Part shown: one piece after another, positions 57,058 to 64,000 of the stretch | Layout of the letters: every line of letters begins with the position of its first letter | Position numbering within the stretch: the stretch's first letter is position 1 | NCBI RefSeq assembly: GCF_904849725.1 | Contig: NC_058524.1 | Coordinates: 485,467,763-485,531,762, forward strand | DNA: 64,000 nt | Source: Hordeum vulgare subsp. vulgare | Lineage: Eukaryota > Streptophyta > Magnoliopsida > Poales > Poaceae | Direction: 5' to 3' | Program-made: the position numbers and the translations under genes | The notes under the pieces: model-generated | Told to the model about the DNA's origin: nothing | What the model saw: the letters and a program-made list of their open reading frames with translations, nothing else | Database searches by the model: none

Positions 57058-57058
57058 G

Positions 57059-57729
57059 TGTCAGTGTCAAAACAAGCGGATCTCGGGTAGGGGGTCCCGA
57101 GCTGTGGATCTTGGATCAATGGGGAACAAGAAACACAAGGACAATATTTACCCAAGTTCGGTACCTCTCTAGGAGGTAAAACCGTATGTTATGCTTGATT
57201 ACATTGATGTGTGTATGACAATTACAGAGTAGATCTATCACGAGCTGAGATGAACTAAAACCTAGATAGTAGTATAATGATGGTTCCCCTCTATGAGCTA
57301 AATCCTCCAGTTTATATAGACACCGGGGAAACTTAGGGTTACACATGGTCAGTTGCCATCAGGGAATAAACATGCTGATTCTACCATCTTGACTTGGACG
57401 TTACACGAACGCACCAAAGGATTCCTTCCCGAGCACGTAGGCGCCTTATAGCTCAGCCTTCGAGTAATAGTCACAAAGCGGTCTAGTCTATCCGACCCAT
57501 AAGAGATAGACCGGTGGCTCGAGGACTCATTAGTCCCAGAGTCCCTAAGTAGCCCATTAACTAGCCTCCAATGCCACGGTCTTGATCCCCAGCAGCTTCA
57601 CACGCTCAAAGTCTCCGGCTTGCGGGGCAAGTTCTTCTTCCCACTATGTTCGGCTAACTCAATTCAGCCACCGACGTGTTCCTGATTGTAGAACCATCAC
57701 GGGGCCCATAATCTTAATTTTCCTTCACA
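57059..57729 (-). repeat. LTR of element F (Gypsy), approximate right edge
   Basis: Begins TGTCAGTGTCAAAACAAGCG at 57059, a start shared by several Triticeae Gypsy LTRs, with GGATCTCGGGTAGGGGGTCC following. Read on the minus strand it is the 3' LTR, since a minus-strand RT lies to its right. On the plus strand a TATA-like TTTATATAGA occurs at about 57312. The right edge (CACAAGG, about 57729) is a guess. Confidence 0.55.
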
Positions 57730-58276
57730 AGGTTAATGACACCCCTTGATTCATGTGGATCGACGGGAGGTGGATGGCCCGATAGTCTTTTACAGAAATG
57801 CCCCTTGCGGGTCAACGGAAAAACGCCTATTAAAAGGTTGGGTGTGCCACGAACAACACATCCTATTCCCCAACCATCGGGAGAAACAAACCAGGGAGCC
57901 CGGAGACATGGCAAGCATTCCAAGCTCCTCCTCACGCCCTCATGGCCCCCTTCGAGGCGACTGGGCAAGCTGTTCAGTCTCCGTGTGCGATTGAGCAGCC
58001 TCAAAGCGCAAGCGTACATTCATCCTTCAGATCTAACGTCCACCCGTCCCGGAGTAACTTCCGTGAATGTCGAGGCGTTCGGAGAACTTCCCCGAATGGG
58101 GTGAGTCATGTACGGTGGTGGGGTCGATGATCTCGTCTATGTGGGGTAAGGGAAAGGGATCCTTAGGGCAGGATTTATTTAGGTCTTTGAAATCGATGCA
58201 CATCCGCCAGGATTTGTATTTATTTGGCACCATGACCATATTTGCCAAACACTCGGGGTGTTTAATTTCTTTGATG
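57730..58276 (-). pseudogene. Gypsy reverse transcriptase fragment of element F
   Basis: Minus strand from 58276: IKEIKHPECLANMVMVPNKY, then WRMCIDFKDLNKSCPKDPFP and LPHIDEIIDPT. This is the N-terminal RT block of Tat/Ogre-like or chromovirus-like Gypsy elements. After about 50 codons (58125) the match ends; the rest of RT, RNase H and integrase are missing, because only about 400 bases separate it from the LTR. 57730-58110 shows no recognisable domain. On its 5' side the frame is cut by Copia element E at 58277. Element F is thus internally deleted as well as interrupted. Confidence 0.7.
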
Positions 58277-60093
58277 TGTTGGGGAACGTCGCAAGGGAAA
58301 AAAAATTTCCTACGCGCACGAAGACCTATCATGGTGATGTCCATCTACGAGAGGGGATGTGTGATCTACGTACCCTTGTAGACCGTACAGCAGAAGCGTT
58401 AGTGAATGCGGTTGATGTAGTGGAACGTCCTCACGTCCCTCGATCCGCCCCGCGAACCGTCCCGCGATCAGTCCCACGATCTAGTGCCGAACGGATGGCA
58501 CCTCCGCGTTCAGCACACGTACAGCTCGACGATGATCTCGGCCTTCTTGATCCAGCAAGAGAGACGGAGAGGTAGAAGAGTTCTCCGGCAGCATGACGGC
58601 GCTCTGGAGGTTGGTGGTGATCTTATCTCAGCACGGCTCCGCCCGAGCTCCGCAGAAACGCGATCTAGAGGAAAAACCGTGGAGGTATGTGGTCGGGCTG
58701 CCGTGGAAAAGTCGTCTCAAATCAGCCCTAAAACCTCCATATATATAGGGGGAAGAGGGGGAGCCTTGCCTTGGGGTCCAAGGACCCCTAAGGGCTTCGA
58801 CCGAGCCAAGGGGGGCAGCCCTCCCCTTCCAAACCGAGTCCAACTAGGTTTGGAAGGAGGAGTCCTTCCCCCTTTTCCCACCTCCTCCTTTTTTTCTCTT
58901 TCATTTTCTTCCTATGGCGCATAGGGCCTTCTTGGGCTGTCCCACCAGCCCACTAAGGGCTGGTGTGCCACCCCCAAGGCCTATGGGCTTCCCCGGGGTG
59001 GGTTGCCCCCCCCCCCCCGGTGAACTCCCGGAACCCATTCGTCTTTCCGAGTACATTCCCGGTAACTCCGAAAACCTTCCGGTAATCAAATGAGGTCATC
59101 CTATATATCAATCTTCGTTTCCGGACCATTCCGGAAACCCTCGTGATGTCCGTGAGCTCATCCGGGACTCCGAACAACATTCGGTAACCAACCATATAAC
59201 TCAAATATGCATAAAACAACGTCGAACCTTAAGTGTGCAAACCCTGCGGGTTCGAGAACTATGTAGACATGACCCGAGAGACTCCTCGGTCAATATCCAA
59301 TAGCAGGACTAGGATGCCCATGTTGGATCCTACATATTCTACGAAGATCTTATCGTTTGAACCTCAGTGCCAAGGATTCATAGAATCCCGTATGTCATTC
59401 CCTTTGTCCTTCGGTATGTTACTTGCCCGAGATTCGATCGTCAGTATCCGTATACCTATTTCAATCTCATTTACCGGCAAGTCTCTTTACTCGTTCCATA
59501 ATACAAGATCCCGCAACTTACATTAAGTCACATTGCTTGCAAGGCTTGTGTGTGATGTTGTATTACCGAGTGGGCCCCGAGATACCTCTCCGTCACACGG
59601 AGTGACAAATCCCAGTCTCGATCCATACTAACTCAACGAACACCTTCGGAGATACCTGTAGAGCATCTTTATAGTCACCCAGTTACGTTGCGACGTTTGA
59701 TACACACAAAGTATTCCTCCGGTGTCAGTGAGTTATATGATCTCATGGTCATAGGAACAAATACTTGACACGCAGAAAACAGTAGCAACAAAATGACACG
59801 ATCAACATGCTACGTCTATTAGTTTGGGTCTAGTCCATCACGTGATTCTCCTAATGACGTGATCCAGTTATCAAGCAACAACACCTTGTTCATAATCAGA
59901 AGACACTGACTATCTTTGATCAACTGGCTAGCCAACTAGATGCTTGCTAGGGACAGTGTTTTGTCTATGTATCCACACATGTATTTAAGTCTTCATTCAA
60001 TACAATTATAGCATGGATAATAAACGATTATCTTGATACAGGAATTATAATAATAACTATATTTATTATTGCCTCTAGGGCATAATTCCAACA
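58277..60093 (-). repeat. 3' LTR of element E (Angela/WIS type)
   Basis: 1817 bp, plus-strand reading TGTTGGGGAACGTCGCAAGG to GGGCATAATTCCAACA. The length is near the usual 1.7-1.8 kb for this family. A TATA-like TATATATAGG lies at about 58739 on the plus strand. Open frames in it, such as 58484-58924, are not genes. Confidence 0.95.
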
Positions 60094-60110
60094 GTCTCCC
60101 ACTTGCACTA
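60094..60110 (-). other. Polypurine tract of element E
   Basis: Minus strand AGTGCAAGTGGGAGACT abuts the 3' LTR start TGTTGG. Confidence 0.85.
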
Positions 60111-60145
60111 GAGTCAATAATCTAGCCCTCACATCATTATGTAAA

Positions 60146-60620
60146 TTACATTGTAATAAATCTAACACCCATACAGTTCTGGTGTTGATCATGCTTTGCC
60201 CGTGGAAGAGGTTTAGTCAGCGGGTCTGCTACATTCAGATCCGTGAGCACTTTGCATATATTCACGTCCTCCCCTTTGACGTAGTCGCGGATGAGGTTGA
60301 AGCGTCGTTTGATGTGTCTGGACTTCTTGTGAAACCGTGGTTCCTTTGCTAGGGCAATGGCACCCGTGTTGTCACAGAACAAGGTTATTGGATTCAGTGC
60401 GCTTGGCACCACTCCAAGATCCATCATGAACTGCTTCATCCAGACACCCTCCTTAGCCGCCTCCGAGGCAGCCATGTACTCCGCTTCACATATAGAATCT
60501 GCTACGACGCTTTGCTTGGAACTGCACCACCTTACCGCACCCCCATTAAGAATAAATACGTATCCCGTCTATGACTTAGAGTTGTCCGGATCTATGTCGA
60601 AGCTTGCATCGACGTAACCT
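60146..60620 (-). pseudogene. RNase H of element E
   Basis: The first part, VKGYVDASFDIDPDNSKS, has the catalytic Asp (DAS). A TAG (60569-60571) follows where Gln is usual. Then come AEYMAASEAAKEGVWMKQF (Glu motif), ITLFCDNTGAIALAKEPRFH (Asp motif) and SRHIKRRFNLIRDYV, ending MGVRFITM at 60146. This is the typical C-terminus of Copia polyproteins. One nonsense codon; otherwise well kept. Confidence 0.88.
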
Positions 60621-61660
60621 TTTACGGCGAGCTCTTCGTGACCTCCATACACGAGAAACATCTCCTTAGTCCTTTTCAGGTACTTCAGAATATTCTTGAC
60701 CGCCGTCCAGTGATCCACTCCTGGATTACTCTGGAACCTACCTGCCATACTTATGGCCAGGCTAACGTCCGGTCTAGTGCACAACATTGCATACATGATA
60801 GAACCTATGGCTGAAGCATAGGGGATGGTGCTCATATGCTCTCTATCCTCATCAGTTGCTGGGCACTGAGTCTTACTCAATCTCGTACCTTGTAAAACTG
60901 GCAAGAACCCTTTCTTGGACTGTTCCATTTTGAACCTCTTCAAAACTTTATCAAGGTATGTGCTTTGTGAAAGTCCTATCATGCGTTTTGATCTATTCCT
61001 CTAGATCTTAATGCCTAGAATGTAAGCAGCATCTCCTAGGTCCTTCATAGAGAAACTTTTATTCAAGTAATCCTTTATGTTCTCCAAAAACTCTGCGTTG
61101 TTTCCAATCAGCAATATGTCATTCACATATAATATTAGAAACGCCACAGAGCTCCCACTCACTTTCTTGTAAATACAAGATTCTCCAACCACTTGTATAA
61201 ACCCAAATGCTTTGATCACCTCATCAAAGCGTTTGTTCTAACTCCGAGATGCTTGCACCAGTCCATAAATGGATCGCTGGAGCTTGCACACCTTGTTAGC
61301 ATTCTTAGGATCGACAAAACCTTCGGTTTGCATCATATACAACTCTTCCTTAAGGAAACCGTTAAGGAACGCCGTTTTGACATCCATCTGCCAGATTTCA
61401 TAATTGAAAAATGCAGCTATTGCTAACATGATTCTGACGGACTTAAGCATCGCTATGGGTGAGAATGTCTCATCGTAGTCAACTCCTTGAACTTGTGAAA
61501 AACCCTTGGCCACAAGTCGAGCTTTACAAACGGTCACATTGCCGTCAGCGTCCGTCTTCCTCTCAAAGATCCATTTGTTCTGAATAGCCTTACGGCCCTC
61601 AGGTAATACTTCCAAAGTCCACACTTCGTTCTCATACATGGATCCTATCTCGGACTTCAT
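60621..61660 (-). pseudogene. Reverse transcriptase of element E (two stops, altered active site)
   Basis: Copia RT starting NEVWTLEVLPEGRKAIQNKW, then VCKARLVAKGFSQVQGVDYD, IWQMDVKTAFLNGFLKEELY (first catalytic Asp) and LQRSIYGLVQASRS. There a TAG (61238-61240) stands where TGG (Trp) is usual. The next piece, 61219-61001, holds SVAFLILYVNDILLIGN: the YVDD box reads YVND (codon at 61121-61123), losing a catalytic Asp. A second TAG at 61001-61003 replaces Tyr. It then continues MIGLSQSTYLDKVLKRFKME and YASAIGSIMYAMLCTRPDVS. Inactive. Confidence 0.92.
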
Positions 61661-62800
61661 GGCTTCTAGCCATTTGTTGGAATCTGGGCCCACCATTGCT
61701 TCTTCATAATTTGCAGGTTCATTGTTGTCTAACAACATGATTGACAAGACGGGATTACCGTACCACTCTGGAGCAGCACGTGGTCTCGTCGATCTGCGTG
61801 GTTCGACGAAAACTTGAACCGGAGTTTCATGATCATCATCATTAACTTCCTCCTCAACCGGCGTCGCAAAGACAGAGGTTTCCCCTTGCCCTACGCCACC
61901 ATCCAGAGGGATGAGAGGTTCGACAACCTCATCAAGTTCTATCTTCCTCCCACTCAATTCTCTCGAGAGAAACTCCTTCTCGAGAAAAGCTCCGTTTTTA
62001 GCAACAAACACTTTGCCCTCGGATTTGAGATAGAAGGTGTACCCAACTGTCTCTTTTGGGTAACCTATGAAGATGCACTTTTCCGCTTTGGGTTCCAGCT
62101 TTTCAGGCTGAAGCTTTTTGACATAAGCATCACATCCCCAAACTTTAAGAAACGACAACTTTGGCCTTTTGCCATACCACAGTTCATATGGTGTCGTCTC
62201 AACGGATTTTGATGGTGCCCTATTTAAAGTGAATGCAGCTGTTTCTAATGCATAACCCCAAAACAATAATGGCAAATCGGTAAGAGACATCATAGATCGC
62301 ACCATCTCTAATAAAGTACGATTACGACGTTCGGACACACCATTACGCTGTGGTGTTCCAGGCGGTGTCAACTGTGAAACAATTCCACATTGTCTTAAGT
62401 GAGCACCAAACTCGAAACTCAGATATTCACCCCCACGATCAGACCGTAGGAAATTGATCTTCTTGTTATGATGATTTTCAACTTCACTCTGAAATTGCTT
62501 GAACTTTTCAAATGTTTCAGACTTGTGCTTCATTAAGTAGACATAACCATATCTACTCAAATCGTTAGTGAAGGTGAGAAAATAACGATATCCGTCGCGT
62601 GCCTCTACGCTCATCGGACCACACACATCGGTATGTATGATTTCCAACAAGTCACTTGCACGCTCCATTGTTCCGGAGAACGGAGTTTTAGTCATCTTGC
62701 CCATGAGGCATGGTTCGCACGTGTCAAGTGAATCAAAGTCAAGTGACTCCCAAAGTCCATCGGCATGGAGTTTCTTCATGAGCTTTACACCAATATGACC
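61661..62800 (-). pseudogene. Integrase of element E
   Basis: An open frame of 540 codons (62860-61238) covers integrase and most of RT. From GHIGVKLMKKLHADGLWESL and DTCEPCLMGKMTKTPF (zinc-binding Cys pair; the His pair precedes the frame break) it passes to IIHTDVCGPM (first Asp), FLRSDRGGEYLSFEF (second Asp) and PPGTPQRNGVSERRNRTLLE (Glu). SVETTPYELWYGKRPKLSFL, then GCDAYVKKL and a variable acidic linker lead to RT. A frameshift near 62800 separates it from the protease side, so the catalytic core is intact but not translatable from the gag start. Confidence 0.9.
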
Positions 62801-63225
62801 TATCATTGTTAACTCTAACTCTTTTGGTCTCAATGTTATGTATGTGTGTATCGCTATCAAGATTCAATATGAACAATCCTCTCACATTGGGTGCATGACC
62901 ATAAAAGATGTTACTCATAGAAATAGAACAACCATTATTCTCTGACTTAAAAGAGTAACCGTCTCGCAATAAACAAGATCCAGATATAATGTTGATGCTC
63001 AAAGCAGGCACTAAATAACAATGATTCAAGTTCATAACTAATCCTGATGGTAACTGAAGTGAAACTGTGCCGACGGCGATTGCATCAACCTTGGAACCAT
63101 TTCCTACGCGCATCGTCACTTCATCTTTCGCCAGCCTTCGTCTATTCCACAGTTCCTGTTTCGAGTTGCAAATATGAGCAACAGAACCGGTATCGAATAC
63201 CCAGGCACTACTACGAGAGCCGTTA
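62739..63225 (-). pseudogene. Protease region of element E (frameshifted on both sides)
   Basis: The active motif DTG is at 63194-63186 (WVFDTGSVAHICNSKQ), in a different frame from gag; a one-base change near 63230 causes this. The frame goes on VTMRVGNGSKVDAIAVGTVS, CYLVPALSINIISGSCLLRD and FYGHAPNVRGLFILNLDSD, the usual Copia protease to pre-integrase linker. It runs out at 62739 after a second shift near 62800 (where LWHCRLGHIG would be expected). The gag frame reads through the DTG region out of phase and stops at 63116. Confidence 0.85.
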
Positions 63226-64000
63226 AGTACACATCAATAACATGTATATCAAATATACCTGATTTTTCTTTGGCCGCCTTCTTATCAGCCAGATACTTGG
63301 GGCAATTGCGCTTCGAGTGACCCGTACCCTTGCAATAGTAACACTCTGTTTCAGGCTTAGGTCCAGCTTTGGGTTTCTTCGTCGGATTGGCAACAGGCTT
63401 GCCGCTCTTCTTTGATTTACCCTTCTTGCCTTTGCCGTTTCTCTTGAAACTAGTGGTCTTATTCACCATCAACACTTGATTTTCTTTACGGAGTTCAGAC
63501 TCTGCGACTTTCAGCATCGCAAACAACTCGTCGGGTAACTTGTTCATCCCTTGCATGTTGTAGTTCAATACAAAGCCTTTATAGCTTGGCGGCAGTGATT
63601 GAAGGATTCTATCAGTGATAGCCTCTTGCGGGAGTTCAATCCCCAGCTCAGCTAGACGGTTTGAGTACCCAGACATTTTGAGCACATGTTCACTGACAGA
63701 CGAGTTCTCCTCCATCTTGCAAGCATAGAATTTATCGGAGGTCTCATACCTCTCGATCCGGGCGTTCTTCTGAAAGATAAACTTCAACTCCTGGAACATC
63801 TCAAATGCTCCATGATGCTCAAAGCGACGTTGAAGCCCCGGTTCTAAGCCATACAAGACTGCACATTGAACTACTGAGTAGTCCTCCTTACGTGCTAACC
63901 AAGCGTTCTTAACATCCTGATCAGCCGTAGCGGGTGGTTCATCTCCTAGCGCAGAATTAAGGACATAATCCTTCTTCCCAGCTTGTAAGATTAGCTTAAG
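63116..64000 (-). pseudogene. Gag of element E (start beyond the window)
   Basis: Open from the window edge: LKLILQAGKKDYVLNSALGD, then NAWLARKEDYSVVQCAVLYG and FEMFQELKFIFQKNARIERY, the Copia gag (UBN2-type) domain. LQSLPPSYKGFVLNYNMQGM follows, then a Lys-rich stretch and the zinc knuckle CYYCKGTGHSKRNC (CX2CX4HX4C, about 63325-63366). The frame proper ends near KEKSGIFDIHVIDVYLT; after a shift near 63230 it reads out-of-phase protease DNA to a stop at 63116. Gag packages the element RNA. The first codon is outside the window. Confidence 0.9.

Larger units (their letters stand above)
19236..57058 (+). mobile_element. Large CACTA (En/Spm) transposon (element D), right end not visible
   Basis: Left terminus CACTACTATAGGATCC at 19236 cuts a LINE RT frame. 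Inside are a decayed TNP2-type transposase gene (21504-25327 and 49085-49317), an array of about 0.5-kb repeats (about 49720-52150) and a second decayed CACTA ORF (52894-57057). It carries several later insertions: element B at 25328, the metallothionein segment near 23200-23990, an LTR at about 54990, and element F at 57059. I could not find the matching TAGTG end, so the element most likely runs past 64000. The 57058 limit is only where element F interrupts it. Confidence 0.75.
58277..64000 (-). mobile_element. Copia LTR retrotransposon, Angela/WIS-like (element E), cut by the window end
   Basis: Order on the minus strand: gag (from beyond 64000), protease, integrase, reverse transcriptase, RNase H, polypurine tract, 3' LTR (58277-60093). 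Integrase before RT defines Copia. The LTR sequence (TGTTGGAATTATGCCCTAGA inwards) is one I recognise as the very abundant Angela/WIS/BARE type. The left TSD should be TGATG (58272-58276); its partner lies outside. Several stops and an altered RT active site make it defective. Confidence 0.95.

Noticed and set aside
58484..58924. 146-codon plus-strand frame
   Set aside because: Inside the Angela/WIS LTR; not a gene.

Overview
The window is intergenic nuclear DNA from a large-genome grass, most likely Triticeae (wheat, barley, rye group). The basis is an Angela/WIS-type Copia LTR, a Stowaway MITE, Gypsy elements with a tRNA-Asp-type primer site, and CACTA transposons coding for TNP2. No intact host gene was found. 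Almost everything is transposable element, stacked by successive insertions that I could order from matching target-site duplications (TSDs).

Layout. (1) 1-13323: an old repeat tract, cut by a solo Gypsy LTR (680-12441, TSD CCTCT). That LTR was itself cut by a full Gypsy element on the minus strand (element A, 1781-11913, TSD CATAC). (2) 13324-17390: a 3'-truncated Gypsy relative on the plus strand (element H). (3) About 17391-19235: unassigned DNA, then a decayed LINE reverse transcriptase. (4) From 19236: a large CACTA transposon (element D). It holds a decayed TNP2 transposase gene (21504-25327, resumed at 49085-49317), tandem repeats (about 49720-52150) and a second decayed ORF (52894-57057); its right end is not visible. 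(5) Inside D's transposase gene sits Gypsy element B (25328-49084, TSD CACAC). Its 3' LTR was hit by a non-autonomous CACTA element (35406-48947, TSD TTG), which was in turn hit by a gag-protease-only LTR element (element C, 38632-48576, TSD ATGAG). (6) 57059-58276: remnant of another Gypsy element (F). (7) 58277-64000: a Copia Angela/WIS-like element (E) on the minus strand, cut by the window end.

The autonomous-type elements A, B and E each keep a recognisable gag-protease-polymerase set, but every one carries stops or frameshifts, so none looks able to move by itself. C never shows a reverse transcriptase or integrase and would need those supplied in trans. A and B carry an extra ORF after integrase.

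The points I find most unusual are these. A decayed copy of an Ec-type (class 4) metallothionein gene, with TATA box and RY motif, lies inside the CACTA transposase gene at about 23500-23950. A GC-rich hairpin recurs just upstream of the TATA region in several different LTR families. In A and B a further copy of that hairpin, with a conserved TATA box about 85 bases before the ATG, sits between integrase and the extra ORF and looks like an internal promoter.
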